Assembly: GCF_009720735.1 (NCBI RefSeq)
Contig: NZ_WNKU01000001.1
Location: 310,001-374,000, forward strand
Source of the DNA: Heliobacterium mobile
GTDB taxonomy: Bacteria > Bacillota > Desulfitobacteriia > Heliobacteriales > Heliobacteriaceae
Reading direction: 5' to 3'
Length of the DNA: 64,000 nt
Each line of letters starts with the position of its first letter. Within the stretch, counting starts at the first letter, position 1. A program made the translations under genes and the position numbers. Positions 43,232 through 51,281 of this stretch are shown here, one piece after another. The notes under the pieces were generated by a model. It was not told the DNA's origin and searched no databases. It saw nothing but the letters and a program-made list of their open reading frames with translations.

Positions 43232-44314
43232 ATGTTGGCCCGGATACATAGTGTCGTTTTGGAAGGGTTGACGGCAAAAACGATTGAAGTCGAAGTGGAT
43301 GTTTCCAACGGACTGCCGGCCTTTGACATGGTAGGACTGCCGGCGACGGCAGTCCGGGAGGCGCGGGAACGAGTCCGCTCAGCTATTCGTAACAGCGGAT
43401 ACGATTTTCCGCTTCGCCGAATCACCGTAAATCTTGCCCCGGCTGATGTTCGGAAGGAAGGATCAGGGCTCGACATCCCCATCGCCCTTGGAATATTAGC
43501 AGCTACAGGTCAAGTAACCGGTTGCCTTGAAAGCTGGTTTTTCGTCGGTGAATTGGCTTTAGATGGTTCCATTCGGCCTGTCAGCGGTATCTTAGCCATG
43601 GTTTGGGGGTTGGCCCACAGCACGAGAGAAACGGAACATATGAAGTTTTTGGTACCTGAAGCGAATAAGGCGGAAGCGTCGCGCATACAGGGAATTAAAG
43701 TGTATGGTGCAACGAACTTAACCTCGGTCGTTGAGATGTTAAACCATGGCTTTAGGGAAGACCCTATTCTCCATACTCGATGGGAAGGTGAAGTTCAGCC
43801 CGATTTTGGCGACACCATTGATCTATCTGTGATCAAAGGGCAAAGGTCGGCTAAGCGGGCGATGGAGATTAGCGCTGCCGGCGGTCATAATCTCGTCTTT
43901 ATCGGGCCGCCAGGGACAGGGAAAACTATGTTGGCCCGCAGTATGCCCGGCATCCTCCCGCCTATGACAGAAACAGAATCACTGGAGACGACGATGATTT
44001 ATTCTGTTGCCGGCGCATTGCCCGACAGAGTGACTTGGCTAACGCGGCGTCCTTTTCGAACACCCCACCATCATACGACTTTATCGGCGCTAATCGGTGG
44101 GGGAAGGCCGCCTCGTCCCGGAGAAATTACTTTGGCCCACAACGGCGTACTTTTCATGGATGAATGGCCTGAATTCTCTAGAGATGTTTTGGAAGCTTTT
44201 CGGCAACCATTAGAAGACGGGAAAGTAACGATAGCCCGTCTCGGAGGGTCCGTTACATATCCTTCGCGAATGATTTTGATCTGTTCTAGTAACCCTTGTC
44301 CGTGCATGGAGTAA
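43232..44314 (+). pseudogene. YifB/ComM-like Mg-chelatase AAA ATPase, truncated by mobile element insertion
   Basis: 360 residues of a family normally about 500-510 long. N-terminal ChlI-like domain ([39 protein letters not shown]) and AAA core with Walker [10 protein letters not shown] near 227, [19 protein letters not shown] and [19 protein letters not shown]. The frame ends SSNPCPCME. In intact members Asn-Pro-Cys-Pro-Cys-Gly follows, so the last native residue is about Cys358 and Met-Glu-stop come from the element. The C-terminal about 150 residues should lie beyond the right end of the element. ComM members are branch-migration helicases in transformation. Confidence 0.93.
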
Positions 44315-45881
44315 CCCTGGAGAAAATGAACTGAGTGGTAACCGTAGCTTGAGGACGGTTATTTTTTGTTTCCGTTTTCACTTCGACCCGGTCGACTATT
44401 GTTTTTACGATTTCGCGCCGTGCTTCAAATGTATCGGCGTTCTTTAATTTTTCACGGAGACTCAAGAGTAAAGCTTCTGCGGTATCAAACTTCGAGAACA
44501 TGGTGTCTTCGGCGGTTATCAGCTTGTCCAGTTCCTTCAAACGCTGACGTAGCCGTTCGGTCTCTTGAGTAATCTTCGTAAACTGCTGCTCCACATCGGC
44601 CGCACTGATGATGTTCCTCCGGAATAGGTCGAGGATCGGTTGCTTCTCTGTTTCTTTGGTAGAGATGGCTTGCTCAATGGCAGTCCTCTCTGAAATGTAA
44701 TTTGCCTTTTCTGATTTCCGATTCTCCATCGTTGTGGAGATTTCGGACAAGGCACTATCGGGGTCATTAATGAACCGAACGCATTCATTCCATACTTGTT
44801 CCTCGATATCCACGGCAGGGAGGTTCTTCGAAGGACATTTTCCGTTAAATTTACCTCTATAAGTCGTCTTACCATTGCACACGTAATAGGGCTTCAGTGC
44901 CCCTCCTGGGCCTTTGAAAGCACCCCCGCAATAGTTGAGGCCACAAATGCTACACTTAATCAAACCTCGAAGAAGGTACTCACGTTTCCTGCTTCGGAAT
45001 GCCTCAATGAAATTATTCTGCATTGCTTTCTGGGCGGCTTCCCAGAGTTCTTCCGTTACAATGGATGGGACTTTTCGGGTGATGATTTCTCGATCCTTTT
45101 TGGTCCGTTTACCGTACTGGTGGACACCTTTGTACGTGGTGTTAACGATCATGTTCCGGACCCGACCGGGAGTCCATTGACCGGTTGTAGCTACTTTTCT
45201 TTTTCCAGAAGTGACCATTCGCCCGTCTTTGGTGTAGGAGGTTGGGATCCGTAATGCATTAAGATAGTCAGCGACTTTAATTGTTGAGAGCCCTTGGGTA
45301 CCAATCAGGTGGTACATCATCCTGATCACGTCGGCTTCGCTCATGTCGTGGCCGGGAAGAGGGTCCTTGTTGACCTCCAAATATCCGTCGACAACTCGAT
45401 AACCGTAAGCAACAATACCACCGAGCCAGCGTCCTTCTCGGGCGGCCCGGTTGGCTCCATGCCATAAGCGGGTGACAATCGTATCCCGTTCTAAGTCGGC
45501 TACGCCGGCAAGAATGGTAAGGAGGAAGCGCCCGGATGGATCCCCGGTGTCAAAGGGTTCGGTCATGGACTTAACGACGACGCCGGCTTGCTCGAGGTCA
45601 TAGACGGCATTCAGGATGATTCGGGCGCTGCGGCCAAGACGGTCGAGCTTGTACACCAGGAGGATATCAAATTGTTTCTCTCTGAGGTCTTCAACGAGTT
45701 TTGCGCCTTCAGGACGCTGTTCCAAGGGAATAGTGCCGGAGATACCATCATCGATGTACCATTTGGTGATGGTATGTTGGTGAAGGTCGCAGTATTTATT
45801 GGCGAATTCTATTTGGTTTTGGACGGTACCGCGATCGGCCTGGTCATCGGTGGAGACACGGCAATAGATAGCTACACGCAT
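44286..45881 (-). CDS. Large serine recombinase (site-specific integrase)
   Basis: 531 residues. The N-terminal resolvase domain has [14 protein letters not shown] (catalytic Ser10) and [15 protein letters not shown]. Then comes a recombinase domain (about 160-280, [14 protein letters not shown]) and a zinc ribbon with [16 protein letters not shown] and CPSKN (about 325-365). A coiled coil (about 385-480) and a variable C-terminus follow. Such enzymes recombine attP and attB with simple directional control. It lies at the element's left end, its last codons overlapping the interrupted yifB. The ATG has AAGGGGTGAACTTGA before it. Confidence 0.95.
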   Translation of the reverse strand: MRVAIYCRVSTDDQADRGTVQNQIEFANKYCDLHQHTITKWYIDDGISGTIPLEQRPEGAKLVEDLREKQFDILLVYKLDRLGRSARIILNAVYDLEQAGVVVKSMTEPFDTGDPSGRFLLTILAGVADLERDTIVTRLWHGANRAAREGRWLGGIVAYGYRVVDGYLEVNKDPLPGHDMSEADVIRMMYHLIGTQGLSTIKVADYLNALRIPTSYTKDGRMVTSGKRKVATTGQWTPGRVRNMIVNTTYKGVHQYGKRTKKDREIITRKVPSIVTEELWEAAQKAMQNNFIEAFRSRKREYLLRGLIKCSICGLNYCGGAFKGPGGALKPYYVCNGKTTYRGKFNGKCPSKNLPAVDIEEQVWNECVRFINDPDSALSEISTTMENRKSEKANYISERTAIEQAISTKETEKQPILDLFRRNIISAADVEQQFTKITQETERLRQRLKELDKLITAEDTMFSKFDTAEALLLSLREKLKNADTFEARREIVKTIVDRVEVKTETKNNRPQATVTTQFIFSRVTPCTDKGY

Positions 45882-45910
45882 TCAAGTTCACCCCTTCAAG
45901 AATAAGGTAA

Positions 45911-45937
45911 CAAAAAACACCTGTTCGGTACAGGTGT
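45911..45937 (-). terminator. Terminator at the end of the Nudix/SRA-HNH operon
   Basis: ACACCTGT (45917-45924) / ACAGGTGT (45930-45937). On the - strand the stem is followed by TTTTTTG. It closes the leftward operon before the recombinase gene. Confidence 0.85.
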
Positions 45938-46009
45938 GATTCACTTGAGGATGATTTCTTAGAAAATTGCTTTTACGAATAGCCATTGTAATAATTCTAT
46001 TTTGCTGTA

Positions 46010-46450
46010 TTAGTTATATTCATGACGCAAAGATATGTAAAGAACTAGCATTGTGCGAACGGCCCACTTAAGAACATCGTCTTCGCTTTCGAAGTCGCAA
46101 GCATTTTTTTCGAAATACAAACGAATGTGGTTTTGTCCGGTTCCCCAATTAGATTCTATGAGTAACTTCTCGTCGGCTAAGCATTCGAGGATAGGTTTAT
46201 ATCGATTTAAAATTCGATGAGATAGTTCTTCGTTCGCTTCACGTTTGCTCTTTTCAAAATGAATCTCGGTTCCAAAAGACCTCTTATTATGGTGGAATCC
46301 CCATTCGAAATGAATCCCAGGTTCGTTTGTCGGAATCTTATACCACGATTCATTTTTCGGCTCACGGAGAGGGACCTTGATGAGAGGCTGAAATAAGCTA
46401 ATTAGCTTAGTGTAAAAATCAATGTTAGATAGTTCGCTAATTTTATCCAT
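46010..46450 (-). CDS. Hypothetical protein, possible DUF4268-type, last gene of the operon
   Basis: 146 residues, no clear membrane segment. It has an aromatic-rich middle (ESWYKIPTNEPGIHFEWGF) and NELSHRILNRYK-like helices. This resembles the small DUF4268 domain seen next to nucleases, but I am not certain. The ATG at 46450 has GGTGGTG upstream and starts 11 bp after the methyltransferase stop (46461) is passed on the same strand. No catalytic motif is visible. Confidence 0.55.
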   Translation of the reverse strand: MDKISELSNIDFYTKLISLFQPLIKVPLREPKNESWYKIPTNEPGIHFEWGFHHNKRSFGTEIHFEKSKREANEELSHRILNRYKPILECLADEKLLIESNWGTGQNHIRLYFEKNACDFESEDDVLKWAVRTMLVLYISLRHEYN

Positions 46451-46460
46451 ATTACACCAC

Positions 46461-47057
46461 CTAACTCTTTTGGACGATAGCATTTAGCCAGTGTTCGCTC
46501 TGGCGGTCCTGACGAACATCGGTCGTCTTCCATGTGGTTAATACTTGCAGCGGTGATATATTTTTTATCTGTTTACGAAGTGAATCTTCATCCATCGAAT
46601 TAAAGAAACGACCGTTTTTCATTTCTTCGGAATCACCGTACTTGAACGAAGCATATAACACCCCGCTGGGTTTAAGAGCCATGGCAAGCTTCAGTAGAAC
46701 CGTAGATAGTTCCTGGCGGGGGACATGAAGAAGAGATGCACATGCCCAGATCCCATCAAACTCTTCTTCAAACTCAATCTCGTCAAATCGAATTAGTTTA
46801 ACGTCCATCCCAGTTAAAGCAGAGCTCATTTTTACAAGGGTAGGGGAGGCATCGATCGCGGTTACCTGATATCCCTTGTTCATGAAATACAGGCTATCCC
46901 GACCAGAACCGGATCCGGCATCGAGGATGCTACCGCCGGGTGGAATCAAATCAAGAAACGGTCGATAGTTTTCCTCCATATTCACCCCAACCGTGGTCCG
47001 GAAGAACTCATCGCCGTTTTTCTCGTAATAGTCAATAGTTTGCTTCCAATAGGTCAT
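46461..47057 (-). CDS. Class I SAM-dependent methyltransferase
   Basis: 198 residues of the small-molecule methyltransferase type. Motif I GSILDAGSGSGRDSLYF, TAIDASPTLV for the acidic residue and FDGIWACASLLHVPR for motif IV. There is no DPPY/NPPY box, so a DNA base methyltransferase is unlikely. It most resembles the TehB/small class I enzymes. GGAGGCAGCC lies 10 bp before the ATG. The ATG overlaps the stop of the HNH gene by 1 bp (TAATG), so the two are translationally coupled. Confidence 0.75.
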   Translation of the reverse strand: MTYWKQTIDYYEKNGDEFFRTTVGVNMEENYRPFLDLIPPGGSILDAGSGSGRDSLYFMNKGYQVTAIDASPTLVKMSSALTGMDVKLIRFDEIEFEEEFDGIWACASLLHVPRQELSTVLLKLAMALKPSGVLYASFKYGDSEEMKNGRFFNSMDEDSLRKQIKNISPLQVLTTWKTTDVRQDRQSEHWLNAIVQKS

Positions 47058-48082
47058 TAAAAGGCTGCCTCCGCAACTTCGGTAGTTTCCCATGTAGAAA
47101 TCAATGAGTATCGAGCCCGATTGTACTGGTTTTGAAGGAACTGATTTCGCTGAACCTCTGAAGCACCCGTTTGCATCATGATGGTTTCTCTGAGTGGATG
47201 ATGGCTGTTCACGAAGAAGTTATTACGCCTGTGGAGTCGCTCCACATATTTGAGCGCCGGTACCTTGGCAAACTTACCTTCATCCAGCCGGTTGCAGTTC
47301 TTACAAGACAGGACCAGATTCCATACGCCATCATAGTTAACGTCATTGTACCAAGCGAATAGCTTCCACGGGAAGAAGTGGTCTACATCACAAAGGTTTT
47401 CTGTTCCGGGGATAACCGATATATCAGAAAAACAGTAAAAGCACTTTCCTTTTTGGTATCCATTGAGGGCATCCCTGGATGATGTGATATCGACCCGCCT
47501 GAGGCTGTTCCGAATGAATAGAAGTTCTTGATCCGAATCATGGTGGACCTCAAGCAATCGTGTACTGAGATCATTTGCCCAGGCAGTTTCTACAAGGCGC
47601 CAGCGAGCTTCTGCTTCCATAGGCAGATTCTCGAACTGTGCGGTCTCCTTGAGTCTGTAGAGTTCATCTGTTAAGATGATTCCTTTTCTGCGACTCTCCT
47701 TTTGAACTTCGAAGAATTTCGTGGCCACCGACGCTTGGTTTACGATGTGAAAGGCGTCCAGGACGTTATTAAATCCCAAAGAGGCGGTCGTTAGAATCAG
47801 TTGGTCTTGAGAAACTTCTCCATTTATAAATCCTCGGCAAGCATCAAGAAAGCGTCCGCCCTTTGCTGTTCCTTGTTTTTCAGTATGCCTTAAGTGTTCA
47901 ATTAAATGCTTTGAAAAAGGAAAAGCCAACTCATCCAGACTGATGAATGTCTGCTCCTTTTTGGCCAGTTCCAGTAAAGACTTGGCCAAAGCGAACTTAT
48001 ATGTAGCGCTGTTGCGACCGAAGAGGATGATTGCACGCCAATAAGACTCGGTTGAAGGGTTAAACTCAACAAACTGTGACAT
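47057..48082 (-). CDS. HNH endonuclease-domain protein
   Basis: 341 residues. The C-terminal half holds an HNH fold: CFYCFSDI, CDVDHFFPW and LVLSCKNCNRLDEGK (about 215-270), with paired Cys for structural zinc and a His/Asp/Asn nuclease site. The N-terminal about 200 residues are helical and show no familiar domain to me. It begins 5 bp after the SRA-HNH gene stop. Its role as a second nuclease of a modification-dependent module is inferred. Confidence 0.75.
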   Translation of the reverse strand: MSQFVEFNPSTESYWRAIILFGRNSATYKFALAKSLLELAKKEQTFISLDELAFPFSKHLIEHLRHTEKQGTAKGGRFLDACRGFINGEVSQDQLILTTASLGFNNVLDAFHIVNQASVATKFFEVQKESRRKGIILTDELYRLKETAQFENLPMEAEARWRLVETAWANDLSTRLLEVHHDSDQELLFIRNSLRRVDITSSRDALNGYQKGKCFYCFSDISVIPGTENLCDVDHFFPWKLFAWYNDVNYDGVWNLVLSCKNCNRLDEGKFAKVPALKYVERLHRRNNFFVNSHHPLRETIMMQTGASEVQRNQFLQNQYNRARYSLISTWETTEVAEAAF

Positions 48083-48086
48083 TTTA

Positions 48087-48947
48087 CTAATTCCTTCTCG
48101 GATTAAGCGGGTTTAAAGAGAATGAGACTTTATTTCTAAGCTTTTGAACGTCGACATCTAAATTAAGAGCGTGCATTTTACGATGGCAATTGGGGCATAA
48201 AGCTACAGTATTCTCTATTGAATCGTTTCCGCCCTTCGAAAGCCATATGATATGGTGGACCTCGAGGTAAGGCTTGTTCTTTTTATCAACGAAAGGTGCA
48301 GATTGATCACAGAGTTGGCAGATACCACGTGCATTCCTTTTTGCAAGTTCGGCTATAAATTCATCTCGCTCATATACCGTGGTAGATGCCGTTCGCTTTG
48401 AGGCTTTACCACTTGAAGATTTAGCCCTAGCGAGCAAATCTTCATCCGATAGTTGTTGTGCGATTTTTTCCCTTGCTTCTTGTATTTTACGGATACTTGA
48501 TTCCGGAATAGGTTGACTCGCCGATGAATTAACCAGCTTTAGCGGGAAAATCCATACATTACGCAAAACTTTATCTTCACCCAATTGTTCCTGTTGGTAG
48601 GGCGTATCAATTAATTTTACGGGTCCCCTGAATGTATACTTTCCCTTTTCGTAGACTTCAAACAGATAAACAGTAACACCATTTGTATTAGAATGATAAA
48701 GTGTTTTATTCTGAGCAAAGTCTAAGGATTGGTCGCCGCATTTTCCCATTCCAGTGTAATGAAAAACATCACCAATCCACTGATCTTCATATAATGACTT
48801 GGTAGGATCAGAAACAATAACGAGGGTATTCGTTCGTAAAGATCTTCGCATGCCACCTTGGGTACCGCACAAGAACTTTTCGTGAATTTGATTATTTGTT
48901 AGTACATCATAAGCGCTGAGACCATGTTCAAATGGCACTGCTACCAC
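48087..48947 (-). CDS. SRA-like/HNH modification-dependent endonuclease (McrA type)
   Basis: 286 residues. The N-terminal region (about 20-137) fits the SRA-type modified-cytosine reader: GDVFHYTGMGKCGDQSLDF, then GVTVYLFEVYEKGKYTFRG and VLRNVWIFPLKL, as in ScoMcrA-like proteins. A C-terminal HNH nuclease has C210-C213, HH231-232, Asn246 and CPNCH (251-255). Together they predict a type IV enzyme that cuts modified DNA. The start lies 20 bp inside the end of the Nudix gene, so translation is coupled. Confidence 0.8.
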   Translation of the reverse strand: MVAVPFEHGLSAYDVLTNNQIHEKFLCGTQGGMRRSLRTNTLVIVSDPTKSLYEDQWIGDVFHYTGMGKCGDQSLDFAQNKTLYHSNTNGVTVYLFEVYEKGKYTFRGPVKLIDTPYQQEQLGEDKVLRNVWIFPLKLVNSSASQPIPESSIRKIQEAREKIAQQLSDEDLLARAKSSSGKASKRTASTTVYERDEFIAELAKRNARGICQLCDQSAPFVDKKNKPYLEVHHIIWLSKGGNDSIENTVALCPNCHRKMHALNLDVDVQKLRNKVSFSLNPLNPRRN

Positions 48948-49521
48948 CTCTTAATTTTTCAACAAACGGAATATCCGCCGGTGCAAACTCATAATCCTTC
49001 AGTTCTTCAATGGGAACCCACTGAACATCATCATGAACCGTGGGTGTCATTTCACCATCTATCCATTTCGTCCAATAGGCGAGCAATTGAATGGTCCCAT
49101 TTTCGTAGTGATAAATGCTTTCTTCGAAAAACCCACCAACAGCAACCGTAATCCCGAATTCTTCTTGCATTTCGCGTACTAAGCATTGCTCCGGTGTTTC
49201 GCCGGGCTCAGTCTTCCCACCGGGGAACTCCCATTTGCCGGCCAAATTTGAGCCGGCTTTTCTTCGTGCAATGAAGATGTGGTCTCCTTGGGTGAGTATT
49301 GCGGCGGTTACTTGTTTCATAGATTGGGGCTCCTTTTTAGCGTTTTCTGGTTCTTTTCCGGCTGCGTCCTGAGCCAGATGCCATAGCTGCAGGTACTGCA
49401 GTTCCCGAAGGTTTTTTCTAAGGCGCTGGAGTTCCTTTGGATTCTCGGTGATGGTTATCTGCTCTTTTAAGGCGTTGATTTTTTTAAGTGTTTCCATCAT
49501 TGCCAATTCTAGATCATACAT
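48928..49521 (-). CDS. Nudix hydrolase (MutT-like) with helical N-terminal extension
   Basis: 197 residues. The N-terminal 70 residues form a coiled-coil-like helix pair. The Nudix box GKWEFPGGKTEPGE followed by REMQEEFGI fits GX5EX7REUXEEXGU. MutT types remove damaged or modified nucleotides from the pool. The ATG at 49521 is chosen for the upstream AAAGGGGCG; a longer frame from 49548 lacks a ribosome site. It is the first gene of a five-gene overlapping operon. Linkage to an SRA-HNH nuclease suggests control of modified nucleotides. Confidence 0.88.
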   Translation of the reverse strand: MYDLELAMMETLKKINALKEQITITENPKELQRLRKNLRELQYLQLWHLAQDAAGKEPENAKKEPQSMKQVTAAILTQGDHIFIARRKAGSNLAGKWEFPGGKTEPGETPEQCLVREMQEEFGITVAVGGFFEESIYHYENGTIQLLAYWTKWIDGEMTPTVHDDVQWVPIEELKDYEFAPADIPFVEKLRGGSSAI

Positions 49522-49655
49522 GATTATTATCGCCCCTTTGCACTGCATTACAAAGCCTTGTCCCGGGTAACCTGAAGCTAAGCTTGTAAAGTAAGCGCAG
49601 GTGATAATAGCTGGAAGTTAAATACGGACGTGCATTTCCAAACGGAATTATATTA

Positions 49656-50333
49656 ATGACAGAAGAAAAAACGGTCTTCGCGGCCAGAATCGAAGATGGT
49701 GAGTATAAAGTTTGGAGTGAACCAACCGAAAAAACCGAGGCCAAGAAGTCCATACTTGATAAGCCGTTCATAAGGGGGGCTGTATTTGGTTTACTTGAAT
49801 TGTCTATTCGGAAGAAAATACTATTTGGAGTACTAATGTTTATCGATATCTCTATGTTTATTTTCAAGGTTCACGACGATGGATTTAAAGCTAACTCCCT
49901 GTTAGGCACAATCTTGGCTGTACTTGTTATGTTGGCAGTCATGGGAACTTATTCCTTGTATGCTAGAGTTGTACCGGTGGGAAAGTACCATGCCGTTGAG
50001 CACATGATCTGTAACGCCATAGAAAACGGCGTAGAATTAACGAAGGAAAACTTACGACAACAAAGTCGAGCAAACGATTACTGTGGGACAAACATAGTCA
50101 CGTTACTTTCATTTTTATCAGTTATACTTTTTTCAGCTGGGTTTACTATCGGGCTGTCCATATTCCTGGCTAGTGCTATTGCCTATGAATTGGCTCAAAC
50201 GAAGAGCAATTTATACCCGATAAAAAAAGCCAAAGCTATAGGGCGATATGTACAAACGAAATATTACACCGTACCGCCTACCGACGAAGAACTTGAATTA
50301 GGCTTACTGGCAGCGAAAGAACTTGTCCGTTGA
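49656..50333 (+). CDS. YqhQ/DUF1385-like membrane protein
   Basis: 225 residues, two pairs of membrane segments (about 55-75 and 85-105, then 145-180). The family box is visible: VGKYHAVEHMICNAIENG and SRANDYCGTNIVTLLSF, which align with the KYHGAEHK...HPRCGTNF pattern of DUF1385. Function is unknown. It stands divergent from the Nudix operon and convergent with the transglutaminase gene. Its ribosome site is weak. Confidence 0.7.
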   Translation: MTEEKTVFAARIEDGEYKVWSEPTEKTEAKKSILDKPFIRGAVFGLLELSIRKKILFGVLMFIDISMFIFKVHDDGFKANSLLGTILAVLVMLAVMGTYSLYARVVPVGKYHAVEHMICNAIENGVELTKENLRQQSRANDYCGTNIVTLLSFLSVILFSAGFTIGLSIFLASAIAYELAQTKSNLYPIKKAKAIGRYVQTKYYTVPPTDEELELGLLAAKELVR

Positions 50334-50339
50334 AACGTT

Positions 50340-50384
50340 ACGGAAGTTGAGAAGAACCGTTTTAGTACTCGACTTCCGTTAACT
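50340..50384. terminator. Stem-loop between the convergent YqhQ-like and transglutaminase genes
   Basis: ACGGAAGTTGAG (50340-50351) can pair with CTCGACTTCCGT (approximately 50368-50379). It overlaps the end of the transglutaminase gene. There is a weak T-tract, so terminator function is tentative. Confidence 0.4.
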
Positions 50385-50982
50385 TTAAGTGATCCTTTGC
50401 AAACTCTTTTGGATCCGGACCAAAGTACGTATCCCGCAGGGAAAACACGAATTTCTTATCCGGCGTTACATAACCGGCGTCCCAGGTGGGATCCTCGATA
50501 ATCCACTTCCCGTTGACATAGACCTCATTCCAAGCGTGATTTGGCTTGGTAGTATCCACCTCGGACCAGGCTTTTCCTTTGAGCCCGTACCCTAACGCCA
50601 CCCCACTAACGACTTTCACAGGTATCCCTGCAGCCCGATGTAGTGCTGCATTAAGGTTCGCATAACCGGCACATACGGCCGTTCGTTTCTTCAACGTTTC
50701 ATGAGCCGTATATTCCCGGGAGTTGATGGTTCCGTTAAAAAAGTTCTCGGTGTCATAGGTGATGTTTTTAGCCACCCAGTCATGGATGGCTTTTGTTTTT
50801 TGTAAATCTGTCGACAGTCCGTTGGTTATTGAAGCGGCGAGTTGGTCAATTTCCTTGGTATCAGAAACGGCCATTTCTTGATATAGAGTATGTTTAGGAC
50901 TTTTCCAATACACGATGACAAGAAAAGCGATGACTATAAGGGCGATGATTCGGTCACGATTTTCGGTACGACTAAAAGGCAT
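50362..50982 (-). CDS. Membrane-anchored transglutaminase-like protein
   Basis: 206 residues. A signal anchor (about 11-27) precedes a transglutaminase-like cysteine protease fold: catalytic Cys104 in TAVCAGYANL, His149 in PNHAWNEVY and Asp164 in IEDPTWDAG. The domain would lie outside the membrane. Such proteins cut or crosslink peptides, and many are exported peptidases of unknown target. The ATG start is supported by AGGTGAACC upstream. It does not look linked to the restriction genes. Confidence 0.85.
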   Translation of the reverse strand: MPFSRTENRDRIIALIVIAFLVIVYWKSPKHTLYQEMAVSDTKEIDQLAASITNGLSTDLQKTKAIHDWVAKNITYDTENFFNGTINSREYTAHETLKKRTAVCAGYANLNAALHRAAGIPVKVVSGVALGYGLKGKAWSEVDTTKPNHAWNEVYVNGKWIIEDPTWDAGYVTPDKKFVFSLRDTYFGPDPKEFAKDHLKLTEVEY

Positions 50983-51033
50983 GGTTCACCTCATAACTTG
51001 AAAAAGGAGTATTTGTTGGTATTAAGGAGTTGG

Positions 51034-51243
51034 TCAGCAAATATTAAAATGATGAAAAGCTTCTTTAATGTATTCAAGCTTATCTGGAGGACAGGGATGA
51101 ACTCTCTTCTCTGGATCTTTTCTGTTTGGTGAAATAGAGGGTTTTAGGCCACATAGCTCTTTTGCGTGAGCGATCCAACAAGATTTAACCGTAAATCCGT
51201 ACTTATTGCGAATATACTTTTGAATACGTTCGTATGTTGCCAT
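51034..51243 (-). CDS. Small conserved protein downstream of the EVE-HNH gene
   Basis: 69 residues, basic, with YIRNKYGFTVKSCWIAHAKE and a C-terminal CPPDKLEYIKEAFHHF. I have seen this type of short sequence near restriction or phage genes in Firmicutes, but I cannot name a function. A small DNA- or RNA-binding protein is possible. The ATG at 51243 has GGGAGG 8 bp upstream. It lies 38 bp after the EVE-HNH stop and may be cotranscribed. Confidence 0.6.
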   Translation of the reverse strand: MATYERIQKYIRNKYGFTVKSCWIAHAKELCGLKPSISPNRKDPEKRVHPCPPDKLEYIKEAFHHFNIC

Positions 51244-51281
51244 GTCTATACCTCCCAAAATCTAAAGATTTGAACGGCTTA

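Noticed and set aside
44300-44320. tRNA-gene attachment site for the element
   Set aside because: No tRNA cloverleaf is present; the target is the yifB coding sequence.
46461-47057. Methyltransferase as the protective DNA methylase of a type II restriction system
   Set aside because: No DPPY/NPPY-type catalytic box is visible, so DNA base methylation is not supported.
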